NCBI RefSeq assembly: GCF_030758345.1
Contig: NZ_JAVAMO010000001.1
Span: forward strand, 186,001 to 250,000
Direction: 5' to 3'
DNA length: 64,000 bases
Origin: Ruegeria discodermiae
Lineage (GTDB): Bacteria; Pseudomonadota; Alphaproteobacteria; Rhodobacterales; Rhodobacteraceae
Below the pieces are notes generated by a model. It was not told the DNA's origin. It did no database searches and saw only the letters and a program-made list of their open reading frames with translations. A program made the position numbers and the translations under genes. Positions 1 to 6,179 of the stretch are shown here, piece after piece (position 1 is the stretch's first letter; each line of letters opens with the position of its first letter).

Positions 1-1
1 T

Positions 2-928
2 GGGCGCGGGCTGATCTGCCTGCCGATGACCGCCGAGCGGATCGACGGGCTGGGACTGCCGATGATGGCGGTGAACAACTCGTCGCGGCATGAGACGGCG
101 TTCACCGTCTCGATTGAGGCGCGCGAAGGTGTCAGCACCGGGATTTCCGCCGGAGACCGTGCGCTGACCGTGGCCACCGCGATCAACGAACAAAACACGA
201 TGGCCCATATTGCGACCCCCGGCCATGTCTTTCCCCTGCGCGCCAAGCGGGGCGGGGTGCTGGTACGGGCCGGTCATACCGAGGCGGTGGTCGATATCTC
301 AAGGCTGGCCGGGCTGAACCCTTCGGGCGTGATCTGCGAGATTATGAAACCCGACGGCACCATGGCGCGGCTGCCCGATCTGGTGGCGTTTGCTGCCCAA
401 CATGGCCTCAAGGTCGGCACGATCAGCGATCTGATCGCCTACCGCTCGCGCAACGACAATCTGGTGGTCGAAACCGGGCGCGAGACCGTCACATCAGAAT
501 ATGGCGGCGACTGGGAACAGCGCATTTTCACCGATCAGACCCATGGCATCGAACATGTGGTGATGATCAAGGGCGATATCTTTGACGGCGCGCCGGTACT
601 GACCCGCACCCATGCGCTGCATGAGGCTTCGGACGTGCTCGGCCTCGGCCCGAAATCGCCGCGCGAACTGCCCCGCGCGATGGAGTTGATCGCCGCTGAG
701 GGGCGCGGTGTGGTCTGTCTGTTCCGCCAGCCGCGCAACTCGCTGCATGCCAGCGATGATGACGGTGTGCGCACCATCAAACAGACCGGTCTGGGGGCGC
801 AGATTCTGTCCAAGATGGGGCTGCATGAGCTGATCCTGCTCACCGACAGCCCACAAACCAAATATCTCGGCCTCGATGCTTTCGGTCTGACCATCGTCGA
901 TACCCGACCCATTCTAAAGGACGCCTGA
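2..928 (+). CDS. ribB: 3,4-dihydroxy-2-butanone-4-phosphate synthase, RibBX-like (5' end outside window)
   Basis: This enzyme makes 3,4-dihydroxy-2-butanone 4-phosphate from ribulose 5-phosphate for riboflavin synthesis in the cytoplasm. The frame is open from base 2, so the gene starts before the window; 308 residues are visible. The first visible residues (GRGLICLPM, then ERIDGLGLPMM) are the RibB core, which ends near visible residue 160 (ETGRETV). The C-terminal half sits where GTP cyclohydrolase II would be in RibBA. However, the zinc cysteine cluster and catalytic region are missing: the segment reads GAPVLTRTHALHEASD and the only later Cys is in VVCLFRQ. That matches the RibBX variant known in Proteobacteria. 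ribH follows one base after the stop. The family is secure; the role of the degenerate domain is unknown. Confidence 0.9.
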   Translation, partial: GRGLICLPMTAERIDGLGLPMMAVNNSSRHETAFTVSIEAREGVSTGISAGDRALTVATAINEQNTMAHIATPGHVFPLRAKRGGVLVRAGHTEAVVDISRLAGLNPSGVICEIMKPDGTMARLPDLVAFAAQHGLKVGTISDLIAYRSRNDNLVVETGRETVTSEYGGDWEQRIFTDQTHGIEHVVMIKGDIFDGAPVLTRTHALHEASDVLGLGPKSPRELPRAMELIAAEGRGVVCLFRQPRNSLHASDDDGVRTIKQTGLGAQILSKMGLHELILLTDSPQTKYLGLDAFGLTIVDTRPILKDA

Positions 929-929
929 C

Positions 930-1481
930 ATGGCCAAACCCGATAGCGCAGAGGGGCTGGCACGGCCCACATTCGACAAACCTGTGAAACTGCTGATCGT
1001 TGTCGCGCCGTTTTACCGAGACATCGCCGACAATCTGGTGGATGGCGCGAAGGCAGAGATCGAGGCGGCGGGTGGCACCTGCGAGGTAGTCGAAGTGCCT
1101 GGCGCGCTGGAGGTGCCCACCGCCATCGCCATGGCCGACCGGCAGTGCAATTTCGACGGCTACGTGGCGCTGGGTTGTGTGATCCGGGGCGAGACCACGC
1201 ATTACGAAACCGTCTGCAATGACAGCAGCCGCGCAATCCAATTGATGGGACTGCAGGGGCTGTGCATCGGTAACGGTATCCTGACCGTCGAAAACCGCGC
1301 ACAGGCCGAAGTGCGCGCCGATCCGGCTGAGATGAACAAGGGCGGTGGCGCGGCCGCTGCGGCCTTGCATCTGATCGCGCTCAGCCGTAAATGGGGCGCT
1401 TCGACCAAAGGTGTCGGCTTCAAACCGCCTTCCGAGGACATTCTTCTGGCTGGCGACAGCAACGGACCCAAGACTACATGA
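930..1481 (+). CDS. ribH: 6,7-dimethyl-8-ribityllumazine synthase
   Basis: Lumazine synthase condenses dihydroxybutanone phosphate with the aminouracil intermediate to give 6,7-dimethyl-8-ribityllumazine, the penultimate riboflavin step. The protein is 183 residues, a little longer than the usual 155-160 because of an N-terminal extension. Family landmarks are the VAPFYRDI strand, VEVPGALEVP, and GETTHYETV with the catalytic His at residue 91. The helix NGILTVENRAQAE follows. The ATG at 930 comes one base after the ribB stop with AAGGA upstream, and the stop overlaps the nusB start as ATGA. This indicates a translationally coupled ribB-ribH-nusB operon. Confidence 0.96.
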   Translation: MAKPDSAEGLARPTFDKPVKLLIVVAPFYRDIADNLVDGAKAEIEAAGGTCEVVEVPGALEVPTAIAMADRQCNFDGYVALGCVIRGETTHYETVCNDSSRAIQLMGLQGLCIGNGILTVENRAQAEVRADPAEMNKGGGAAAAALHLIALSRKWGASTKGVGFKPPSEDILLAGDSNGPKTT

Positions 1482-1960
1482 CCACGCAACCCAAGATGCG
1501 CCCGATCGACCAGAAACGTCAGATGAAATCGGCTGCCCGCCTTTACGCGGTTCAGGCGCTGTTTCAGATGGAACAGTCCAACCAGACTGTCGAGGCGGTG
1601 GTGGCAGAGTTTCTCGATCACCGGTTCGGCGCGGTCTACGAGGGCGACGAGATGGCGGAGGGCAATGCCGATCTGTTCCGCAAACTGGTCGAGGACGCAG
1701 TGAATTATCAGGCTCCGGTCGACCAGATGACCGATCGGGCGCTGGTTGCCAAATGGCCCATCGCGCGCATTGATCCGACCCTGCGCGCGCTGTTCCGCGC
1801 CGGTGGGGCCGAGTTGCAGCAAAGCGAGACGCCGCCCAAGGTGGTGATCAGCGAATTCGTCGACATCGCGCGGGCCTTCTTTCCCGAAGGGCGCGAGGCC
1901 AATTTCGTGAATGCGGTGCTTGACCACATGGCGCGCGAGGCCAAGCCAGAGGCGTTCTGA
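1478..1960 (+). CDS. nusB: Transcription antitermination factor NusB
   Basis: NusB binds boxA RNA with NusE (S10) in rRNA antitermination complexes. The chosen start is the ATG at 1478, which overlaps the ribH stop (ATGA) and gives 160 residues, the normal family length; the frame is open further upstream but only within ribH. The family core is visible: SAARLYAVQALFQMEQS at the N terminus, and later ARIDPTLRALFRAG, VVISEFVDIARAFF and the final helix ANFVNAVLDHMA. The ribH-nusB pairing is widespread in bacteria. A strong hairpin about 40 bases downstream probably ends the operon. Confidence 0.95.
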   Translation: MTTQPKMRPIDQKRQMKSAARLYAVQALFQMEQSNQTVEAVVAEFLDHRFGAVYEGDEMAEGNADLFRKLVEDAVNYQAPVDQMTDRALVAKWPIARIDPTLRALFRAGGAELQQSETPPKVVISEFVDIARAFFPEGREANFVNAVLDHMAREAKPEAF

Positions 1961-2000
1961 AACCGGGTCGCAGGTTTTCTGTCTTACGGCAAACGGAATA

Positions 2001-2032
2001 AGACGCGGACACGACAGGCGTGTTCCGCGTCT
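2001..2032 (+). terminator. Hairpin downstream of nusB
   Basis: AGACGCGG-ACAC and GTGT-T-CCGCGTCT form a 12-bp stem with one bulged base and a short loop. It has no T-run, so it is either a factor-assisted 3' end or an RNA-stabilising hairpin. A second small inverted repeat (GCGTTTT / AAAACGC) follows at 2046-2061. Confidence 0.5.
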
Positions 2033-2149
2033 GAAAGACTGAAAAGCGTTTTCAAAAACGCCCTAGCGACCACCACTCACAGTAACCTCTGGGACTCATC
2101 CAGCTTATTCCACCAGACCGATCTCGTCAGCTATCGATTCCGATGATGG

Positions 2150-2908
2150 CTACCTGATCAGCCCCAGTTGAACCGCACGCACGAGGGCGGCCTCGCGGGT
2201 TGGGGCTTCCAGCTTTTCGCGCGCACCGCGAATATGGGTGCGAATAGTGACTTCCGACAAGCCAAGCAGTTCGGCAATCCGGTCGTTGCGGTGCCCTGCG
2301 GCCAGCAGGCTCAGCACCTCGATTTCGCGTTCGCTCAATTGCGGACCAAGTGCAACCAGATCGGCGATATCGTAGACGCGGCCAAACTCGCTTGGCATTT
2401 CCGCACCGAGATTGGTCGCCAGAACGGTAGCGAGTATCCGCATCTCTTCCTGGTCTGTGGTCATCCAATCGTGTGCCTCCGGCCGGTCGGATGACAGGAC
2501 CACCAGTTTCGCCTCGTTATTTGGGCAGGGCACGACCAGAGAGTAAAGGTGCAGATAGCCTGCGGTTTTCAGGCCGTGATTCAAGGCCAGCGCCTTGTCA
2601 GAATGCCCATCCTCAGCCGCCAGCGATGCCGCCTGGACATAGAGGCTCTCGGTGCCGTTCTGAACCTGCGCCAGCATCGGATCATCCACAAAGAAGCCGT
2701 TCTTTTCGTATGTGTCCAACCAGCCCTTCGACATCGAACTTCGGACCCAGTGAACGGCACCGCTATTGGGGGAAAAGCACAGCATGTTCAGCGCGTTGAA
2801 GCCAAGTTCGGACAATCTCGTCAGCACCAGTTCCCAGCGCTCGTCATCGGCGTGCAGGCGCGACAGGGACTCAAGCAGGTTGATGGAAAATTGAATGAGG
2901 TTGCTCAC
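2150..2908 (-). CDS. LuxR-family autoinducer-binding transcriptional regulator (solo)
   Basis: The 252-residue protein has an N-terminal autoinducer-binding domain (about residues 10-165) and a C-terminal GerE/LuxR helix-turn-helix (about 185-250, LSEREIEVLSLLAAG, then LSEVTIRTHIRGAREKL). The pocket residues fit the TraR pattern W-x3-Y-x8-D-P: W63, Y67, D76, P77. An acyl-homoserine-lactone-like ligand is therefore plausible. No luxI synthase is visible anywhere in the window, so it is a LuxR solo here. The start at 2908 is the first ATG of a full domain. The next gene (small membrane protein) is divergent, about 90 bases away. Confidence 0.88.
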   Translation of the reverse strand: MSNLIQFSINLLESLSRLHADDERWELVLTRLSELGFNALNMLCFSPNSGAVHWVRSSMSKGWLDTYEKNGFFVDDPMLAQVQNGTESLYVQAASLAAEDGHSDKALALNHGLKTAGYLHLYSLVVPCPNNEAKLVVLSSDRPEAHDWMTTDQEEMRILATVLATNLGAEMPSEFGRVYDIADLVALGPQLSEREIEVLSLLAAGHRNDRIAELLGLSEVTIRTHIRGAREKLEAPTREAALVRAVQLGLIR

Positions 2909-3000
2909 CCGTGCTCCGAAATGATTTTCCGGCCGATTGGCCGCAGTTTATTCCGCTCAACCATGCGGTATGCTCGCAGTGAAAAGCAAGGGAAGTGATC

Positions 3001-3309
3001 ATGCCGAAGTTGATTCGTCTTTACATCACGCAGGTCCTGATCGGGTTTGGTATCTCGGGTCTGTTTGTCGCGTTGCTGCTCTGGCTCGACGTGGCCAATC
3101 TCTGGACACTGATCCGCGGCTCTGACGTCACGTTGCTGGCGATCGCAATGTTGTGGTTCATGAACGGGATCGTCTTTGCCGGTGTTCAATTTGCCTGGGC
3201 GGTCATGAACATGGCCGAGAAAGACGAGGGGCCAAAGGGCGGATCGCTTGTCGCCCATGGGTTCGTCCCGGTGCGGGTTGTCGCGAAATCCGTCAAGAAA
3301 GCGCGCTAA
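3001..3309 (+). CDS. Small inner-membrane protein of unknown function
   Basis: The 102-residue protein has two clear hydrophobic segments, about residues 9-30 (TQVLIGFGISGLFVALLLWL) and 43-65 (LLAIAMLWFMNGIVFAG), and a basic C-terminal tail (VRVVAKSVKKAR). The start was taken as ATG 3001 because AAGGGAAG lies about 6 bases upstream; GTG 2995 is in frame but too close to that ribosome-binding site. I recognise no family. It is divergent from the LuxR solo, so shared control is possible but not shown. Confidence 0.7.
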   Translation: MPKLIRLYITQVLIGFGISGLFVALLLWLDVANLWTLIRGSDVTLLAIAMLWFMNGIVFAGVQFAWAVMNMAEKDEGPKGGSLVAHGFVPVRVVAKSVKKAR

Positions 3310-3328
3310 GGCGCTCTTACTGTTAGGG

Positions 3329-3501
3329 AAAAGTGTGGCGGGACCACCAGGGTTCAACCGTGAGGCTTTGATTCCCGAGGACCTGTATATACAGGTGGGC
3401 GCCAGGTAAACGGGCCAGGACCCGAACAGAGCCAGCTCCCTCGGATTTGCTTAAGGCCACCGGAATGCTGCCTGTCACGAGAGGGGCAGAACCCGCCACA
3501 C
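3329..3501 (-). ncRNA. Candidate structured small RNA, nested fold with 10-bp closing stem
   Basis: The 238-base gap between genes folds as a nested set of helices. A closing stem pairs GTGTGGCGGG (3333-3342) with CCCGCCACAC (3492-3501). Inside it CGTGA-GGC (3360-3367) pairs with GCC-TG-TCACG, and CCGAGG (3375-3380) pairs with CCTCGG (3439-3444). Within that are two hairpins: ACCTGT-ATAT-ACAGGT (3381-3396) and CGGG-ccagga-CCCG (3411-3424). On the minus strand the closing stem is followed by TTTT, so that strand is preferred. The size and long closing stem recall 6S RNA, but I could not match its conserved core. The fold is seen by eye; transcription is inferred. Confidence 0.4.
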
Positions 3502-3547
3502 GCCTAAGTAGGATGCGCGGCGGGTCATGGCAAGGGGGCTGTGCCGA

Positions 3548-3988
3548 TCAGGCGGGCACAACTTCGTTGATGGCCGCGCGCATCTCGCCGAAATGCTCGT
3601 CCCAACCCTTGTCGAGCGATAGGACAAGGCCAAAGGCGTCGGCATTTTGCGGCAGGCCCTCATGTTCGAGGCTCAGCTTGGTGCCGCCCTCGACAGATTG
3701 CAGGGTCCATTTCACAAGGCTCACGGCATCACCCATCGGTTTGACCGTAAAAGAATATTCCAGATATTCCGGCCTGCGCGCGGTTTTCACCTCGCCCCAG
3801 ATCAGCAGATCGCCACTTTCGCGTCCAAACATCTCAAGCTTGGCGCCTTCCTGCAGCGGGCGTTCGGGTTTGTGAAACCATTCCGCCAGTCGGTCCGGTT
3901 CGGTCAGGTAGGCCCAGACGGTCTCGCGATCGGCGCGCAGAAAGATGGATTTGTGCAGAACGGTGGGGGTTGAAACAGCGATATTCAT
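3548..3988 (-). CDS. SRPBCC / AHSA1-domain protein
   Basis: The 146-residue protein fills a single START/Bet v1-like (AHSA1) domain: FLRADRETVWAYLTEPDRLAEWF near the N terminus, then a central GRESGDLLIWGEV strand pair and a C-terminal helix LDKGWDEHFGEMRAAINE. Such proteins bind hydrophobic ligands, but the ligand here is unknown. The start ATG overlaps the end of the upstream arsR-type gene by 4 bases (ATGA), so the two are cotranscribed. This ArsR plus SRPBCC pairing is very common, and the regulator probably controls the pair through the operator at 4324-4363. Confidence 0.9.
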   Translation of the reverse strand: MNIAVSTPTVLHKSIFLRADRETVWAYLTEPDRLAEWFHKPERPLQEGAKLEMFGRESGDLLIWGEVKTARRPEYLEYSFTVKPMGDAVSLVKWTLQSVEGGTKLSLEHEGLPQNADAFGLVLSLDKGWDEHFGEMRAAINEVVPA

Positions 3989-4305
3989 TCGAATTTCCCT
4001 TCGATGGCGGTTTTGAGGGTGGCAAGGCGGTCGTCCCAGAACCGGTCGAAATAGGCGATCCAGTCGCGGACCGGGGACATGCCTTGCGGATTCAGGCGGT
4101 TGATGCGTTCACGCCCGCGCGGCTCGACGGTAATCAGCCCGCCATCGCTGAGCACGGTCAGGTGCTTCTTGACGGCGGCGCGGGTCATGTCGAAGCGATC
4201 CGAGACCTCGGCGATGGTCATGTCCTGTTCGGACAGCATCACCAGAATCTCACGCCGGGTCGGGTCGGACAGGGCACGAAAGGCAGGTTGCGGTGTGGTG
4301 GTCAT
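3985..4305 (-). CDS. ArsR-family winged-helix repressor
   Basis: A compact ArsR-type DNA-binding protein (about 106 residues) with RALSDPTRREILVMLSEQ as the first helices, then the recognition region VSDRFDMTRAAVKKHLTVLSD and the wing GLITVEPRGRERINRL. There are no metal-binding Cys pairs, so it is not a metal sensor of the classical type. The start MTTTP (ATG ending at 4305) was chosen because GGA lies about 8 bases upstream; ATGs at 4311 and 4338 are in frame. The gene overlaps the downstream SRPBCC gene by 4 bases. The repeats in its promoter suggest autoregulation. Confidence 0.9.
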   Translation of the reverse strand: MTTTPQPAFRALSDPTRREILVMLSEQDMTIAEVSDRFDMTRAAVKKHLTVLSDGGLITVEPRGRERINRLNPQGMSPVRDWIAYFDRFWDDRLATLKTAIEGKFE

Positions 4306-4323
4306 CGGCATTCCATTTGTGAA

Positions 4324-4363
4324 ACCAAAAGGTATCATATAAATAAGATACCAAAAGGTATCA
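4324..4363. promoter_or_regulatory. Probable ArsR operator: two copies of ACCAAAAGGTATCA
   Basis: The 14-mer ACCAAAAGGTATCA occurs at 4324-4337 and again at 4350-4363, 26 bases (about 2.5 helical turns) apart. The second copy is an inverted repeat, GATACC-AAAA-GGTATC (4347-4362). It lies just upstream of the arsR-type start in the shared region with mmcB, as expected of a dimeric winged-helix repressor. Confidence 0.6.
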
Positions 4364-4392
4364 CGTCAAGCCTGATTGTGGCCTTGATTTTT

Positions 4393-4407
4393 GTTCACGA
4401 ATTGTTC
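4393..4407 (+). promoter_or_regulatory. LexA (SOS) box, GTTC-N7-GTTC
   Basis: GTTCACGAATTGTTC fits the alphaproteobacterial LexA consensus GTTC-N7-GTTC exactly. It sits 12 bases before the mmcB start codon, so LexA bound here would block transcription of that gene. mmcB homologues in Caulobacter are known SOS genes. Confidence 0.75.
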
Positions 4408-4419
4408 ACCATTTCCCGC

Positions 4420-4857
4420 ATGATGCTTGATCTGCAACCCGGACAGAAACTCGCCCGTGGCGTCGCCCGACACCTGACTAGCCACGGCTTTGTTTCCATT
4501 GAGGAATTCGTACCAACGCGCGGGCTGCGCGTGGATGTGATGGGGCTGGGCCCGAAGGGCGAGATCTGGGTGATCGAGTGCAAATCCAGCCGCGAGGATT
4601 TTCAGACCGACAGCAAGTGGCAGGGCTATCTGGATTGGTGCGACCGGTATTTCTGGGCCGTTGATACCGAGTTTCCCACCGATCTTTTGCCGGAGGAAAC
4701 CGGGTTGATCATAGCTGACGCCTATGGGGCCGAGATCATCCGAATGGCGCCCGAGGACAAGCTGGCCGCCGCGCGGCGCAAGGTTCTGATCCAGAAGTTC
4801 GCCGTCAATGCCGCGCGCCGGTTGCAGGCGCTGCGCGATCCGGGGCCGGGGCGTTAG
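4420..4857 (+). CDS. mmcB: MmcB-family DNA repair protein
   Basis: The 145-residue protein belongs to the MmcB family, linked to mitomycin C resistance in Caulobacter. The fold looks nuclease-like: VDVMGLGPKGEIWVIECKSSREDF contains the D...E-x-K spacing of PD-(D/E)XK enzymes (D near residue 35, ECK near 48-50). WQGYLDWCDRYFWAVD follows. Two adjacent ATGs (4420, 4423) are possible starts; the longer upstream open frame has no homology and overlaps the SRPBCC/arsR genes on the other strand. The SOS box at 4393-4407 supports induction by DNA damage. Confidence 0.88.
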   Translation: MMLDLQPGQKLARGVARHLTSHGFVSIEEFVPTRGLRVDVMGLGPKGEIWVIECKSSREDFQTDSKWQGYLDWCDRYFWAVDTEFPTDLLPEETGLIIADAYGAEIIRMAPEDKLAAARRKVLIQKFAVNAARRLQALRDPGPGR

Positions 4858-4860
4858 CGG

Positions 4861-5049
4861 CTATCGCTTCTGGGCACGCGCTGCCTGGGCGGCGGCGCGG
4901 ACTTCTTCGGCGATGTCGTCGGCCTCTTCGGGATCGAAATCCATCGGAATCTCAACACCATCGGCTTCGATGAAAAGCCGCACCATGCCCGCATCGGTCG
5001 GGCCGATCTGCAGGTTGGCCACAATGTCGCGCTCGGTATTGATACCCAT
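4861..5049 (-). CDS. DUF6324-like small acidic protein
   Basis: This 62-residue protein starts MGINTERDIVANLQIG and carries VEIPMDFDPEEADDIAEEV, a pattern I recall from the DUF6324 family of Rhodobacterales. The function is unknown. GGAGG ends 5 bases before the ATG at 5049, which rejects the GTG two codons earlier. It ends three bases from the mmcB stop (convergent) and its start is back-to-back with the GNAT gene. Confidence 0.75.
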   Translation of the reverse strand: MGINTERDIVANLQIGPTDAGMVRLFIEADGVEIPMDFDPEEADDIAEEVRAAAQAARAQKR

Positions 5050-5126
5050 GATCACCTCCGTGAATGAACGCCTCTGCTAGCCTGCAAAGGCTTGAGAATC
5101 AAGCGCGCTTCGGTCTGAGATGCCCC

Positions 5127-5609
5127 ATGGGCGATATCATCCTGCGCAGATTCGACGCCGCGGATGCGGAGTGGCTGGTCGAACAGCACCGGCATCTCTA
5201 TGCACGCGACGAAGGGTTCGATGAAAGCTTTGCTGCGCTGGTGGCCGAAATCCTTGAGGCCTTTATCGATGACCACGACCCCGCATGCGAAAAGGGCTGG
5301 ATCGCGGAAGGGAACGGTCAGCGTCTGGGCAGCATTTTCTGCGTCAGGCTGGACGAGACAACCGCCAAGCTGCGCCTCTTCCTGTTGGTGCCAGAGGCGA
5401 GGGGCAGGGGGCTGGGCAAGCGCCTGCTCTTTGAGTGCATGGGGTTTGCCCGGGCGCGGGGATATAGCGAGATGCAGCTCTGGACCCATGAAAGCCACCG
5501 TGCCGCCTGCGCGCTTTATGCGGCCAACGGGTGGCAGTTGCTGGGCAGCAAACCGGTGCGCTCCTTCGGGGTTGATCTGGTCGAGCAAAGCTGGAAAATT
5601 GCGCTCTGA
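5127..5609 (+). CDS. GNAT-family N-acetyltransferase
   Basis: The GNAT fold uses acetyl-CoA to acetylate an amine on an unidentified substrate. The acetyl-CoA loop is RGRGLGKRLL, preceded by the strand LRLFLLVPEA and followed by YSEMQLWTHESHRAACALYAANGW. The sequence resembles the C-terminal half of the common MarR-GNAT fusions (GFDESFAALVAEI, KGWIAEGNGQRLGSIF), but the MarR half is absent. The ATG at 5127 (MGDIILRRFD) starts right at the domain, giving 160 residues. An in-frame ATG at 5064 would add 21 residues without domain content. Confidence 0.85.
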   Translation: MGDIILRRFDAADAEWLVEQHRHLYARDEGFDESFAALVAEILEAFIDDHDPACEKGWIAEGNGQRLGSIFCVRLDETTAKLRLFLLVPEARGRGLGKRLLFECMGFARARGYSEMQLWTHESHRAACALYAANGWQLLGSKPVRSFGVDLVEQSWKIAL

Positions 5610-5656
5610 CCCTCTTGCAATCTCAAGTCGGCTTGGGTACATCGCCCTTCACGAGT

Positions 5657-5733
5657 GCCGCCTTAGCTCAGTTGGTTAGAGCGCTGGATTGTGGATCCAG
5701 AGGTCCCCTGTTCAAGCCAGGGAGGCGGTACCA
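5657..5733 (+). tRNA. tRNA-His (GTG)
   Basis: A complete cloverleaf: acceptor GCCGCCT pairs with AGGCGGT (one G-U at the end), the D-arm is GCTC...GAGC, the anticodon stem-loop is CTGGA-TTGTGGA-TCCAG with anticodon GTG, and the T-arm is CCCTG-TTCAAGC-CAGGG. CCA is encoded (5731-5733). The base at -1 is T, not G, and the discriminator is A73, the known alphaproteobacterial form of tRNA-His. Confidence 0.96.
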
Positions 5734-5843
5734 TTTCTCTCCATCATGGCCCGGAACCACAGAGCCGCAGGATTGCCATTGAGGCTGGTCATTCGCCGTG
5801 AGCCGTGTTCCCAGTTACCCGGCCTTGATCTGGCGGAACCGTG

Positions 5844-5873
5844 TTGACTTGCTTTCACGGAGTGAACTAAACC
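5844..5873 (+). promoter_or_regulatory. Probable sigma-70 promoter of tRNA-Arg
   Basis: TTGACT (5844-5849) and TAAACC (5868-5873) are 18 bases apart. The expected transcription start would be about 10 bases before the tRNA-Arg gene at 5890. This is a motif match only. Confidence 0.4.
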
Positions 5874-5889
5874 TCACCCTGGTAAGTGC

Positions 5890-5967
5890 GGGCCCTTAGC
5901 TCAGCTGGATTAGAGCAGGGAACTTCTAATTCTCAGGTCGGGGGTTCGAGTCCTCCAGGGCTCGCCA
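5890..5967 (+). tRNA. tRNA-Arg (TCT)
   Basis: Acceptor GGGCCCT pairs with AGGGCTC, the D-arm is GCTC...GAGC, the anticodon arm is GGGAA-CTTCTAA-TTCTC with anticodon TCT, and the T-arm is GGGGG-TTCGAGT-CCTCC. The discriminator is G and CCA is encoded (5965-5967). It reads AGA codons, which are rare in this GC-rich genome. Confidence 0.96.
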
Positions 5968-6133
5968 GCATTTTCACGACCAAAGCTAGCCGGACCTCGC
6001 TGTGTTTCGGTAGGTGTTGCCGCCCAATTTCGGCACCACTTTCCTTTGATAAAAGGTCACAAGACGTGTGCCAACGCAGTTCTGGCAATGTCCGTTGTTC
6101 CGTAAACCTGAACAAATTCAGTGTCTTGAAATG

Positions 6134-6164
6134 GCAAGGCCGCGATCCCTGATCGCGGCCTTGC
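6134..6164 (-). terminator. Terminator of the large RTX gene
   Basis: A perfect 14-bp stem (GCAAGGCCGCGATC / GATCGCGGCCTTGC) with a 3-base loop lies 16 bases past the RTX stop codon. There is no long T-run on the minus strand, only CATTT. Confidence 0.6.
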
Positions 6165-6179
6165 TGATTGTGTCTTGCT

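Noticed and set aside
3333-3501. SRP RNA, two-piece tmRNA or RNase P RNA
   Set aside because: The GGAAGGAAGCAGCC motif of SRP RNA, a tag-encoding frame, and the conserved RNase P P4 motifs are all absent.
5657-5967. Prophage or integrative element at the tRNA genes
   Set aside because: No integrase gene and no duplicated tRNA 3' end are present nearby.
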